A stretch of 30,440 nucleotides of DNA from a virus. The position numbers were made by a program, and so were the translations under genes. The notes under the pieces are model-generated. The model did not search any database, had not been told where the DNA came from, and worked only from the letters and a program-made list of their open reading frames with translations. Below, one piece after another: positions 1 through 8,572 of this stretch; the stretch's first letter is position 1; every line of letters begins with the position of its first letter. The stretch spans positions 1 through 30,440 of the IMG/VR virus record IMGVR_UViG_3300027770_000019, one strand, 5' to 3'.

Positions 1-127
1 ATCCACAATAACGAAGTATCTTATCCTTCAGGGTACATCAAAGATGAACTAGATATTTTTGAGTATCAATATACAGCTACTGGAGTTCGTTACAACGCTC
101 CTACAGGTTATCATGATGACTGCGTGA
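1..127. repeat. Left copy of 127-bp terminal direct repeat (circular overlap)
   Basis: Identical to 30314-30440. It lies inside the terminase large subunit gene, which is in frame across the join. This means the linear window is a circle cut open, with an overlap the length of a common assembly k-mer (127). A genuine packaged terminal repeat would not be expected to sit inside this coding sequence. Confidence 0.95.
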
Positions 128-195
128 ATGCTTTAGCGTTAGCGGTTAAGTGTAAGAATGAATACAAATATTCAGGGGTATATAGATATATCTAA
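1..195 (+). CDS. terL: Terminase large subunit, C-terminal end (continues from 29357)
   Basis: This is the last 64 codons of the large terminase gene, whose first 319 codons are at 29357-30313. On the circular molecule the protein is 383 aa. The segment contains the third acidic cluster of the RNase H-like nuclease domain in the context YHDDCVNALALA (residues 357-367 of the full protein), which in TerL proteins completes the metal site that cuts concatemeric DNA. It ends with TAA at 193-195. The gene looks broken only because of where the circle was opened. Confidence 0.95.
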   Translation: MHNNEVSYPSGYIKDELDIFEYQYTATGVRYNAPTGYHDDCVNALALAVKCKNEYKYSGVYRYI

Positions 196-223
196 AAGTT
201 ATCATAATACAAGACACCAAATT

Positions 224-240
224 TTACATTATATAGTATG
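224..240 (+). promoter_or_regulatory. Start-proximal motif copy 1 (TACATTATATAGTATG)
   Basis: The 16 bases at 225-240 are identical to 8001-8016, and a close variant lies at 6956-6973. In each case the motif runs directly into the ATG of a morphogenesis gene. It is too close to the start codon to be an ordinary -10 box for that gene, so it may be a translation-initiation context, an RNA-processing site or a phage-specific promoter element. The role is inferred. Confidence 0.5.
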
Positions 241-873
241 AGATTATCAATTAAACAATTTCAGCAAATTAACGAGATTAACAAAACAGGCATAGAGGAC
301 TTGGATAAGTCTATTATGTTCGTTCAGGTTCTTACCGGTAAGTCGGAATTTGAAGTTAATCAAATGAAGGTTAAGAAGTTCAACAAGCTTTGCAATCAGA
401 TATTAACTGCTTTTAATTCAATGGTAGTAGATATGAACAAAGCAAAACCTGTAAACTTAATTAAAGCGAATGGCAAATGGTATTGGATAAACTATGACAT
501 AGCTAAATTAGATGCTGGTAGATATGTTGAAACTGCAACCTTCGGAGTTGACTTAATAGAAAACCTTCATAAGATTATGGCTACAATGGTAGTGCCTATG
601 AAGTGGACTATAAGAGGATTAAAACCTAAAGAGTATGATGCTACGAATCATGAGGAAATTGCTAACGATATGGCAGAAGCTGAATTTAAACATTGTTATC
701 ATGCAGCGGTTTTTTTTTACGCTCTTTTCAAGAACTCAATTCTCGCTTTAGCTCCTTATATGGAAACAGCGACGAACAAGACGGAACTGGAGAGAGCATT
801 GATGAATTTCAAAGAAGCTTCGGATGGATTTACAACGCCAAGTTGGTATCAGAATTTGAAGATATCAGTTTAG
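238..873 (+). CDS. Tail assembly chaperone-like protein (G-like frame)
   Basis: This 211-aa protein is the first gene after the terminase and lies upstream of the tail genes and tape measure, the usual position of a tail assembly chaperone. No enzymatic motif is visible. The sequence is soluble and mostly helical, with a lysine-rich start, an FNSMVVDMNK segment and a hydrophobic AVFFYALF stretch encoded across a run of nine T at 710-718. A second open frame, -1 relative to this one, stays open from before the T run to 989. That arrangement resembles the G/GT programmed frameshift of long-tailed phages. The chaperone role rests on position and the frameshift signature, not on a recognised domain. 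Confidence 0.6.
   Translation: MRLSIKQFQQINEINKTGIEDLDKSIMFVQVLTGKSEFEVNQMKVKKFNKLCNQILTAFNSMVVDMNKAKPVNLIKANGKWYWINYDIAKLDAGRYVETATFGVDLIENLHKIMATMVVPMKWTIRGLKPKEYDATNHEEIANDMAEAEFKHCYHAAVFFYALFKNSILALAPYMETATNKTELERALMNFKEASDGFTTPSWYQNLKISV
710..718 (+). other. T9 slippery run, candidate -1 ribosomal frameshift site
   Basis: Nine consecutive T. In the 238 frame the codons are GTT TTT TTT TAC, so a T-TTT-TTT heptamer sits in the correct phase for a -1 slip at 711-717. The -1 frame is then open to the TGA-type end at 989. A homopolymer length error at this run would produce the same appearance. Confidence 0.6.
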
Positions 874-989
874 ATGATGTTTGGAAATTACCGGTTATTC
901 AGTTTTTGAATGACCTTACTTATTTGAGATTAAAAATAGAATGGGATGCCAATAAACTTAAACAAAGCAGCAAACGAAGCGGCAACTAG
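717..989 (+). CDS. Putative -1 frameshift extension of the tail chaperone (GT-like)
   Basis: If ribosomes slip at the T9 run, 160 residues of the 238 gene would be joined to about 90 residues of this frame, giving a product of about 250 aa. The distal part (DVWKLPVIQFLNDLTYL) reads like a genuine folded protein and resembles the C-terminal ends of tail chaperones in Bacteroidetes phages as I recall them. Third codon positions between 720 and 870 are unusually G/C-rich in both frames for this AT-rich genome, which would fit dual coding. The extension overlaps the next gene by 44 bases. An alternative slip site nearer 845-860 cannot be excluded. Confidence 0.5.
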   Translation, partial: LRSFQELNSRFSSLYGNSDEQDGTGESIDEFQRSFGWIYNAKLVSEFEDISLDDVWKLPVIQFLNDLTYLRLKIEWDANKLKQSSKRSGN

Positions 990-1593
990 TGGGTTTTTAG
1001 ATAGAATAGGAACAACAGGACAGTTTGAAACACTTGTCGCTAAAAACTTATTGGAGCAGTACGGAGCAGAATTTAAGTTAGTATTAACTCAATACATTAA
1101 AGAAAAACAATTAATAGGTTCAGGTGCTTTATCAGATAACATAAAACCACAAATTAGCGAAGATGGTAAGACGTTAACTATAAGTCTTTTAGATTATTAC
1201 GATTATGTGAATAAGGGAGTTCAAGGGGTAAGGAATTCAAAGAACGCTCCAGGTAGTCCATATAAATATAAGAACTATGGAATGAACGAAGAAGGAAGGA
1301 GTAGTATTAAGAAATACATATTAAGTGGTAAAGCAAAGGTTAAGAATATTAGGAACGACAAAGCAGCAGGGATAGGATTAGAAAGCAAAGGAATAAGGCA
1401 GAATCCGAAAAAAAGTTTATTAGACAGTCAAGTTGACAATTTAATATTCATGATTAAAAAGTATGGTATTAAAAAGACAAATTATTTTGATGACGCAGTA
1501 AATAAAGTATTCGGTAATTGGGCAGTAGATATGGCAGCAGCTTTAGGCGAGGATATAAAATTAAATTTAAGATTGACAAGTAATAAAAAATAG
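946..1593 (+). CDS. Putative neck / tail-completion protein (HK97 gp10-like)
   Basis: This 215-aa basic protein has no catalytic motif. The centre reads LLDYYDYVNKGVQG followed by KNAPGSPYKYK (about residues 80-110), a pattern I associate with HK97-gp10-type neck proteins: a short beta segment where the protein is described as a stiff patch, then a lysine-rich tail. It overlaps the -1 chaperone frame by 44 bases and is followed 3 bases later by the next tail gene, so it is co-transcribed with the tail block. Family assignment is by overall look and position, and a generic structural protein is the alternative. Confidence 0.45.
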   Translation: MPINLNKAANEAATSGFLDRIGTTGQFETLVAKNLLEQYGAEFKLVLTQYIKEKQLIGSGALSDNIKPQISEDGKTLTISLLDYYDYVNKGVQGVRNSKNAPGSPYKYKNYGMNEEGRSSIKKYILSGKAKVKNIRNDKAAGIGLESKGIRQNPKKSLLDSQVDNLIFMIKKYGIKKTNYFDDAVNKVFGNWAVDMAAALGEDIKLNLRLTSNKK

Positions 1594-1596
1594 TAT

Positions 1597-2853
1597 ATGG
1601 CATTAACGTTAACAAGTCCAGGTTTCCTTTCATCCCTTCAGGATGACTTATATTTTGTAGCAGTACATTCAAGCTATTCAGGAAGTACCGATTTTAAATA
1701 TGTATTTGATGTTTGGGTAAATGGAGTGCAAAAAATAAGAAGTAAAGTTTATCCTGATCCTACAACTAAAAGAGGTTATTTTGATGCAGGTCCAATAGTG
1801 AGAAATGAAATCTTATATGATTGGTTTAATCCTTATAACGATGGAACAGGACCAGGAAGTTATGCAAGTGGCAACGCTGTATCTTGTTTAGCAATACCTG
1901 GATATAATGGCGAAATAGGCGTACAGTATGATTTGAGATTAGGTTATGAACTTTCAGGAGTTACTTACTTAAATCAAGTTAGTGGTACTAATTACGCTGG
2001 TAATTGGGCAGCTCCTTTATATAAAAGAAAACAATTAAATGCAGGTTTAAATCCTTCTAATAATTGGGATAATAAATATCTTAAATATTTAACCAATAGA
2101 CCTAAAAACATAACTTACAATTTTGAAAGTAAATTATTAATACCTTTCTATAATTGGCATGATACATGGACTAGTAACTATTCAATAAAAATAAGAAAGA
2201 ACGGATCAACTGGTGCTTGGATTAGTGGTTATTCATTTGCTGATATTGATTATTGTCCTTGGTTGCAATTAGATATTGGTACATTGTCTTTAGCACGAAC
2301 AGTAAACGGAAATACATATTGGCAAGATTTTCTAAACTTCCATACTATTGAAGTAGGTTTCTTTGAAGGAACTACTTTAAATGATAGTGTATTTTTAAAG
2401 CAGAATTGCAATCCAAAATATGAACCTATAAATTTATATTTTATCAATGCTTATGGGATGTATGATACAGCTTGTTTTGGATTAGTTTCAAAACTTTCAC
2501 TTGATACCGAAAGGAAGTCATTTACTAAACTTAATAAAACATTTGGTAATACTTCAGTTAATTATTTTAATGATGGTGGTGATGGTATGGTTTATAATGA
2601 GTCAAAAATAAACTTTGCAAGTAAAACGAATTGGACTTATAAGCTTACTATGGATTATCCTACTGATGGCGAATATCAATGGTTATCAGAGCTTATTTTA
2701 AGTCCACAAATTTACGCTGAATTAGATGGAGATTATTACCCTGTAACTATTAAGAATACAAACTTTGAATATAATCAAAACATAGTTAATGGATTAAAGA
2801 CATTGGATTTAGAAATAGAACTTAATCAAACTCGTTACGCTTTCACAAGATAA
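1597..2853 (+). CDS. Tail structural protein (418 aa), possibly distal tail
   Basis: This protein is rich in Asn, Tyr, Gly and Trp, with alternating beta-type patterns and no signal peptide or coiled coil, as expected of a beta-rich virion protein. It starts MALTLTSPGFLSS, a typical structural-protein N-terminus, and lies between the neck-like protein and another large tail protein in a tightly packed operon (3-base gaps each side). Similar genes pair with the following large tail gene in Bacteroidetes phages. The exact role (distal tail, baseplate or tail sheath-like) is not readable from sequence. Confidence 0.55.
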   Translation: MALTLTSPGFLSSLQDDLYFVAVHSSYSGSTDFKYVFDVWVNGVQKIRSKVYPDPTTKRGYFDAGPIVRNEILYDWFNPYNDGTGPGSYASGNAVSCLAIPGYNGEIGVQYDLRLGYELSGVTYLNQVSGTNYAGNWAAPLYKRKQLNAGLNPSNNWDNKYLKYLTNRPKNITYNFESKLLIPFYNWHDTWTSNYSIKIRKNGSTGAWISGYSFADIDYCPWLQLDIGTLSLARTVNGNTYWQDFLNFHTIEVGFFEGTTLNDSVFLKQNCNPKYEPINLYFINAYGMYDTACFGLVSKLSLDTERKSFTKLNKTFGNTSVNYFNDGGDGMVYNESKINFASKTNWTYKLTMDYPTDGEYQWLSELILSPQIYAELDGDYYPVTIKNTNFEYNQNIVNGLKTLDLEIELNQTRYAFTR

Positions 2854-2855
2854 TT

Positions 2856-5234
2856 ATGGTAAGAATATTTTTAGAAAATCAAGAACTTGATATTAATGAA
2901 GGATTTACACATCAAATTACTTATGCTGTAGATGACCTTAAAAACTTGGATAGTAAAAGCACAGCTTATAGTAAAACTATTGTGCTTCCAGGTACAACTA
3001 AAAATAATGACTTATTAGGGAATATCTTTGAAATACACAATGCAAATTTCACCGTTCCTGGTGCTGTAAATATTGGTTATAATTTCAATGCTACGGTTTC
3101 TGCTAAAGTAAGAGTAGAAGTTAACGGAGTGCAGATTGTAAAGGGTGTATTAAGATTAATGGAAATAATCATAGATGGCAGTCATATAGAATACGAAGTA
3201 GTAATTTATGGAGAGCTAGGTGGATTATATTCAAAGTTTGGTGGTAAGAAATTAGAGGATATTGATTTTAGTGAATATAACCATCTTTACAATCATACTA
3301 GTATGTATAATAGTTGGAATTATACCTACACTTTTTCAGGTGCTATGAACTTTGTAAATAAAACTTTATACGTTTTAGATATAAATAATTATAATTTAGC
3401 TGTAGGTCAGACTTTTACAATAGCTTCAGCAAGTACAAACAATGGAACTTATACAGTAGTTTCTTATGAATATAATTATTCAAGAAGTCAAGCAATAATA
3501 ACAATAGCAACTACTTGGAGTTCACAAGCTGGATATTCTCCTGCAACAATAACTTTTGCACCACAAGGATATGGTTACTATTATCCATTGATTGACTACG
3601 GAATGGTAAGCTTAGATAAAATTGATTATGATGTTACAGCTTATAGACCTGCTATTCATGTTAAAGAAGCAATAGATAGAATGATAACAAATGCCGGTTA
3701 TACTTGGGAAAGTAATTTTTTTAATAGTGAATTATTTGAAAGTTTAATTATACCAAATAATCAAAAGAATTTTGAATTATTAAAAACAAGAATATTTACA
3801 GGACTTACACAAAGTTTTTCTTTTGATGGAAGTGTAAATAATATTAAATTAAATAATACTGCTAATATTTTAAATACAACAACACCTGATAATATTACAT
3901 ATACTTATACAGGTGCAGCAGGGTTATTTAATGTAAATTATGCTGTAACATTTAATACTTTAAAAATAAGCAATTATGCTTTTGATTTTTCTTTAGGATT
4001 TAAAATAGGAATATTTAAAAAAAGAGGATTTACAACATATCCTGAATATTTAAGCCCAACTTATACTTATTATAAATATACAGGTGTTCTTGATGGTTCA
4101 GGACTTTATGTAGCTAATGTATATATAGCTTTTAATTTTACAGTTAATGGAATGGATTTACAATCAGGAGATGAATTCTTTTTTATAATTTATACTGATG
4201 TTGCTACTGATTTAAGTGGAAATTCACAACCATCAAATACAACAATAACAATAGATTCAGTTTCTCCTATAATGCTTCCAGTTGAAATAGGTGACACTGT
4301 TATATTGAATAATTGCATTCCACAAAATATACTGCAAAAAGATTTCTTTACTTCTATAATGAAGATGTTTAATCTTATGCTAATTGAAGATAAGTTGGTA
4401 GAGAAAAAACTTATAATAGAACCTTATATTGATTTTTATGAAACTGATCCTTCAACTTACATAGATTGGACTTATAAAATAGATAGAAGCAGTCCGATAA
4501 GAATTAAGCCAATGTCGGAAGCTAACGCAAGGGTTTATAAGATGAATTATAAAGATGATACTGATTTCTATAATGAAAATTATAAGAAGAAATTTAATGA
4601 AGGATACAGCAGTGTAATGTATGATAACCTATTAGACTTTTCAAAAGAAACTTCAAGTTTAGAAATATTGTTTGCTCCTACTCCAATAGTTGGTTATGGT
4701 CCTTATGAGGTTGAAAAAGATGTACCAAATAAATTTGTTTCTACAATATTTAAAAAGACTAATACAGCTGAAGATAGTACAGCAAGCATACCAAGAATAC
4801 TTTACAAAAAAAATATAACTGTTACTCCTTATAATATTTATACAAATATTTGGGATAGTGGTACAAGTTCAATTTATTATACAGGCGAAACAAATTTCCC
4901 TTATGCTGGTCATTTAGATGATCCTTATGGATTTAATCCTACAATAGATTTATCCTTTGGAAGTCCTAAAGAAATTTACTTTACGCCAAAAAGTTATACA
5001 TCAGATAATTTATTCAATATTTATTATAGTTCTTACATAGCTGAAATAACGGATAAAGACTCCAGGTTAGTAACAATGAAAGCAAAGCTAACTGAAATAG
5101 ATATTTATAATTTAGATTTTAGAAGATTAATTTTTGTAGATGGGGTATTATATAGACTTCAACAAGTTATTGATTATAGCGCAGGGGAATTATGTACAAT
5201 AGAATTATTAAGAGTAATAAACGTAATATATTAA
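2856..5234 (+). CDS. Large tail protein (792 aa), possible tail-associated / baseplate hub
   Basis: This is the longest gene in the window. It begins MVRIFLENQELDINEG and continues with a segment about accommodating small modules (SKTIVLPGTTKNNDLLGNIF, residues about 38-57) that recurs at the N-terminus of large Bacteroidetes phage tail proteins. The rest is beta-rich, with many Tyr, Asn and Thr, and there is no clear enzymatic signature. Its position directly before the tape measure and after another tail protein supports a baseplate or tail-tip role. The assignment to tail is good; the specific role is inference. Confidence 0.6.
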   Translation: MVRIFLENQELDINEGFTHQITYAVDDLKNLDSKSTAYSKTIVLPGTTKNNDLLGNIFEIHNANFTVPGAVNIGYNFNATVSAKVRVEVNGVQIVKGVLRLMEIIIDGSHIEYEVVIYGELGGLYSKFGGKKLEDIDFSEYNHLYNHTSMYNSWNYTYTFSGAMNFVNKTLYVLDINNYNLAVGQTFTIASASTNNGTYTVVSYEYNYSRSQAIITIATTWSSQAGYSPATITFAPQGYGYYYPLIDYGMVSLDKIDYDVTAYRPAIHVKEAIDRMITNAGYTWESNFFNSELFESLIIPNNQKNFELLKTRIFTGLTQSFSFDGSVNNIKLNNTANILNTTTPDNITYTYTGAAGLFNVNYAVTFNTLKISNYAFDFSLGFKIGIFKKRGFTTYPEYLSPTYTYYKYTGVLDGSGLYVANVYIAFNFTVNGMDLQSGDEFFFIIYTDVATDLSGNSQPSNTTITIDSVSPIMLPVEIGDTVILNNCIPQNILQKDFFTSIMKMFNLMLIEDKLVEKKLIIEPYIDFYETDPSTYIDWTYKIDRSSPIRIKPMSEANARVYKMNYKDDTDFYNENYKKKFNEGYSSVMYDNLLDFSKETSSLEILFAPTPIVGYGPYEVEKDVPNKFVSTIFKKTNTAEDSTASIPRILYKKNITVTPYNIYTNIWDSGTSSIYYTGETNFPYAGHLDDPYGFNPTIDLSFGSPKEIYFTPKSYTSDNLFNIYYSSYIAEITDKDSRLVTMKAKLTEIDIYNLDFRRLIFVDGVLYRLQQVIDYSAGELCTIELLRVINVIY

Positions 5235-5235
5235 T

Positions 5236-6936
5236 ATGGCAACACAAGTAGTAGCATTAGAAGCTTCATTTAACACAAGTCAAGCTGAAGGAAGCGTAAA
5301 AAGTTTAAAAGCACAATTAATAGAAGCTCAAGCAGAGGTTCAAAAGATGGCTGATAAATTTGGAGAAACTTCAACACAGGCAGCAGATGCAGCAATAAAA
5401 GCAGCGGAACTTAAAGATAAAATAAGTGATGCTAAAGCGTTAACAGATGCTTTTAATCCTGATAGAAAGTTTAACGCATTTACTACATCATTACAAGGCG
5501 TAGTAGGTGGATTTGCAGCAGTACAAGGTGCAATGGGTTTAATGGGTATTCAATCTGAAGATGTTCAAAAAGCACTTTTAAAAGTTCAATCTGCTATGGC
5601 ATTAAGCCAAGGCATCAATAGTATAATAGAATCAGAAAAGGCATTTAAAAGATTAGGTACTGTTATTAAAACAAATGTAGTAGGTGCTTTTAGTACACTT
5701 AAAGCAGCTATGATTTCAACAGGTATAGGAGCTTTAATAGTTGGAATAGGTTTATTGATAGATTACTTTTCTGACATGTCTGATGCTGCTGATAAAGCCG
5801 CAGAATCTACAAAGAAATTAAATGAACAAACTAAAAAATTTGCAGAAATAGAACTTCAAGGAAATATTGATAGTTTAAATAGACAGGAAAAATTAGCTTT
5901 ATCAAAGGCAAAATCAGCAGGAGCATCAGAAAAAGAAATATTAGATATACAGCAGAAATATATAGAATTAAAGTTCAATGCTCAAAAAAAATATAATAAT
6001 GAAGTTTATGGTCAAGATGTAGAAGCTGATATAAAAAATAAACAAATTTTATTAAATTATATAGCTGATGCTCAAATAGCAGCTGATGGATATAGAGAAA
6101 AAGAATTACAAAAAAAAGAAGATTATAAACAAAAAGTATTAGACGCTGATAAAGATTTGCAATCTAAACTTGCAGCATTAAATGAAGAAAATTATTTATC
6201 AAGTATTGATGATTTAGATAAAAGAGAAAAAGCTAAAATAGATTGGGAATATCAAAAAAATGTTAAAGAAATAAATGCAAGTATTGCACATGAAGATATA
6301 AAACAAAAAATGCTTTCTGCATTAAAATATAAATATAATGCCGATAATACTGCTTTAGATGAAAAAGAAAAAGAAAAAGAATTACAAAGACAAAGAGATT
6401 TATCAAATGCTTTAGTTCAAGTTAAATTAGCTGAATTGGACGCTATTAGTGCAGGTGTGGGAATATTAAAAATGTTTTCTGAAAAAAATAAAGCATTGCA
6501 AAAAGCAGCATTAATAGCAGAAAATGCTCTTACAATAGCTAAGATTATATTAAATACACAATCAGCAAATGCAGCAGTAACAGCTAAATATGCTTTAGTT
6601 CCAGGAGGTCAAGCAATAGCAGCAGCAGAAAGATTAGTAAATAAAATTAAGGCAGGAATAGGAATAGCAACTGCAATAGCAGCAACTGCAAAAGGACTTC
6701 AAGGAATTGGTGGTGGTGGGGCTCCAGGTGGTGGTGGCAATTTAGGTGGAGGTGGTGAACAATTAGGTGGGATAGCTGCTCCTATTCAACCACAAGCAAG
6801 TTCAACTACATTAAATCAAATGGCAATTAATCAAGCAAGTAACCAAGCTATTCATGCTTACGTAATAGAGTCAAATGTTTCAGGTGTTATAGAACGTATT
6901 GAAAGAATTAAAAGAGGATCAAGAGTAGGACCATAA
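5236..6936 (+). CDS. Tail tape measure protein
   Basis: This 566-aa protein has the tape-measure layout: an alanine-rich helical start (about residues 10-70), a hydrophobic helix pair near residues 150-180 (GIGALIVGIGLLI), a long charged coiled coil (about 185-400) full of Lys and Glu, a second Ala-rich hydrophobic section (about 425-490) and a glycine-rich linker (about 492-515) before the C-terminus. It follows the large tail gene by one base. At the roughly 0.15 nm per residue known for tape measures, this length predicts a tail of about 85 nm, short for a siphovirus. It starts at the ATG directly after the preceding stop. Confidence 0.85.
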   Translation: MATQVVALEASFNTSQAEGSVKSLKAQLIEAQAEVQKMADKFGETSTQAADAAIKAAELKDKISDAKALTDAFNPDRKFNAFTTSLQGVVGGFAAVQGAMGLMGIQSEDVQKALLKVQSAMALSQGINSIIESEKAFKRLGTVIKTNVVGAFSTLKAAMISTGIGALIVGIGLLIDYFSDMSDAADKAAESTKKLNEQTKKFAEIELQGNIDSLNRQEKLALSKAKSAGASEKEILDIQQKYIELKFNAQKKYNNEVYGQDVEADIKNKQILLNYIADAQIAADGYREKELQKKEDYKQKVLDADKDLQSKLAALNEENYLSSIDDLDKREKAKIDWEYQKNVKEINASIAHEDIKQKMLSALKYKYNADNTALDEKEKEKELQRQRDLSNALVQVKLAELDAISAGVGILKMFSEKNKALQKAALIAENALTIAKIILNTQSANAAVTAKYALVPGGQAIAAAERLVNKIKAGIGIATAIAATAKGLQGIGGGGAPGGGGNLGGGGEQLGGIAAPIQPQASSTTLNQMAINQASNQAIHAYVIESNVSGVIERIERIKRGSRVGP

Positions 6937-6955
6937 ACACAATTAACCACTAAAA

Positions 6956-6973
6956 TTTACATTATATTATATG
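6956..6973 (+). promoter_or_regulatory. Start-proximal motif copy 2 (TTTACATTATATTATATG)
   Basis: A variant of the motif at 224-240 and 8000-8016, again running into the ATG. The similarity extends upstream: both this gap and the one before 8014 contain AACACAATTA followed by an A-rich stretch. The gap is 34 bases and contains no hairpin. Confidence 0.45.
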
Positions 6974-7993
6974 GAGTTACCAATTTACGAACTAAAAATT
7001 AATGATGCTTTAACTGATGACGCTGAAGTTTCCTTTGTTGCATTGGTAGATTTACCGGCAATTAAAAAAGATTTTCTAGCGTTCAATGAGCAATTTATTA
7101 ACCCATCAAAAGGAGAGCATGAAACGGATTTTATTCCACGTTGCGTTAAGTATGTTATTGATGAAGGCAAGGATAGCCAACAAGCTGTCGCAATTTGTAA
7201 ATCTATTTGGTCGGAACACTTTGCAGGGGAGAAAGTAAGTATTGATTATGATGATACTTTAAGCACTTCAAGGGGTAAGGATTTAGCTAAAAGATTAATA
7301 GCAGAAGGTAAGGCAGTTTATATAATTTCAGCAAGGCAAGATAAGGAAGGGATGCTATCAGTAGCTAAAGATTTAGGAATAGATGAAAGTAAAGTTTATG
7401 CAACAGGAAGCAATAAAGCTAAAGTTGAAAAGATTAAAGAACTAGGAATTACAAAGCATTATGATAATAACGCTGATGTAGTTAAAGAGCTTGGAAGTAT
7501 AGGTTCAAAGTTTTCTGATAAGATAGGATTTCAAGTTATTAGCGAAGATGAGCATATTATTAGTGGTCCATTGATGTTGGCAGATATGCCTATTTATCGT
7601 AACAACGAAAAGTTTGGGGAACATTACGTTACTTTTTCAGCTGATACAATCAAACAAATAGCAATCAAGTTTGCTAAAAAGAAATATCAAAACAACGTTA
7701 ATTTAATGCATGATCCTACTATGATAGTAGAAGGTTGTACAATGTTTGAATCTTTTATCGTAGATAAGAACAGGGGAATAATGCCTATGAAGGGATTTGA
7801 AGACGTAAACGATGGCAGTTGGTTTGGTAGTTTCTATGTTGAGAATCCTGAAGTTTGGGATAACATTAAAAACGGAGCATTAAAGGGTTTTTCAGTAGAA
7901 GGGTTATTTGATTATGAGCAACCTGTAAAGACTTTGACATACGAAGAACAAGCACTTAAAAATATATTTGAACTTTTAAACACAATTATTTAA
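6971..7993 (+). CDS. Prohead protease (XkdF-like) with an internal HAD-phosphatase-like domain
   Basis: This 340-aa protein has three parts. Residues 1-85 include the segment FIPRCVKYVIDEGKDSQQAV ending in CKSIW, a Cys-rich motif found in phage proteases of this group. Residues 88-175 look like a HAD hydrolase: DYDDT (92-96, motif I, nucleophile D92 and acid D94), S120 in IISAR (motif II), lysines 149-156, and D165/D169 (motif IV). Residues 184-322 match the XkdF-type phage serine protease, with candidate catalytic H247 (NLMHD) and S308 (GFSVEG). It lies upstream of the scaffold-like and capsid genes, as a maturation protease should. The HAD part may be an active phosphatase or a structural insert. 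Confidence 0.8.
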   Translation: MELPIYELKINDALTDDAEVSFVALVDLPAIKKDFLAFNEQFINPSKGEHETDFIPRCVKYVIDEGKDSQQAVAICKSIWSEHFAGEKVSIDYDDTLSTSRGKDLAKRLIAEGKAVYIISARQDKEGMLSVAKDLGIDESKVYATGSNKAKVEKIKELGITKHYDNNADVVKELGSIGSKFSDKIGFQVISEDEHIISGPLMLADMPIYRNNEKFGEHYVTFSADTIKQIAIKFAKKKYQNNVNLMHDPTMIVEGCTMFESFIVDKNRGIMPMKGFEDVNDGSWFGSFYVENPEVWDNIKNGALKGFSVEGLFDYEQPVKTLTYEEQALKNIFELLNTII

Positions 7994-7999
7994 CCAAAA

Positions 8000-8016
8000 A
8001 TACATTATATAGTATG
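8000..8016 (+). promoter_or_regulatory. Start-proximal motif copy 3 (ATACATTATATAGTATG)
   Basis: Bases 8001-8016 are identical to 225-240 and end in the ATG of the scaffold-like gene. See the other two copies. Exact recurrence of 16 bases between distant genes is unlikely by chance even in an AT-rich genome. Confidence 0.5.
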
Positions 8017-8553
8017 ACACCAAAAGAAATAATAGAAAAATTAAGACTAACCTTCAATGAGTTAGTAAACAATGCAGATGTTCCTGCTGTTGAAACTACC
8101 GTTCCTGAAGCAGTTATGCCAATGATACACAAATTAAAAGACGGTACTGAAGTTGAAATTACCGAAATGGGTGTAGGTGGAGTAGTAACTATTCAAGGCG
8201 TACCAGCTCCAGTTGGTGACCATGAATTAGAAGATGGAACTGTTATAACTGTAGGAGATAACGGAGCAATTACTGCTATCGTTCCTGCTGCTACTGAACC
8301 TGCAATGGTTGAAGATATGAGTGCTAAATTTTCAGCATTTGAATTATCTACAAACGAAAAGTTTGCAAGTTATGAAGCAAAGTTTGCTGACTACGAAGCT
8401 AAACTAAAGAAAGCTACTAAAGTAATTGAAGGTCTTTTGAATTTAACACAAACTCTTGCAGAAGCTCCAACAGGAACTCCTGATCCAATAGTAAAAACAA
8501 CAAATAATTTCAAAGAAGAAAAAGGGAATTCTTACGATATCCTATTTAATTAA
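8014..8553 (+). CDS. Scaffold-like head protein
   Basis: This 179-aa acidic protein lies between the prohead protease and the major capsid gene, the standard place of a scaffolding protein. Residues 45-100 hold Gly/Val-rich beta repeats (the pattern LEDGTVITVGDNGAI), and residues 104-150 form a heptad-like helix with the repeated unit KFASYEAKFADYEAKLKK, a likely coiled coil. The C-terminus is short and polar. Scaffolds are commonly coiled coils cleaved by the maturation protease. No sequence-level family is certain, so the call rests on position and the coiled coil. Confidence 0.6.
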   Translation: MTPKEIIEKLRLTFNELVNNADVPAVETTVPEAVMPMIHKLKDGTEVEITEMGVGGVVTIQGVPAPVGDHELEDGTVITVGDNGAITAIVPAATEPAMVEDMSAKFSAFELSTNEKFASYEAKFADYEAKLKKATKVIEGLLNLTQTLAEAPTGTPDPIVKTTNNFKEEKGNSYDILFN

Positions 8554-8572
8554 AAACTAAAAATCATTTAAC

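Noticed and set aside
1-127. Packaged terminal repeat or cohesive end
   Set aside because: The repeat is inside terL coding sequence, has the length of a common assembly k-mer, and the gene is continuous across it. A circular assembly explains it better.
871-873. TAG recoding in the chaperone gene
   Set aside because: Reading through the TAG gives only a short frame ending at a TGA, and TAG ends other good genes (1591-1593, 19757-19759), so TAG is a real stop.
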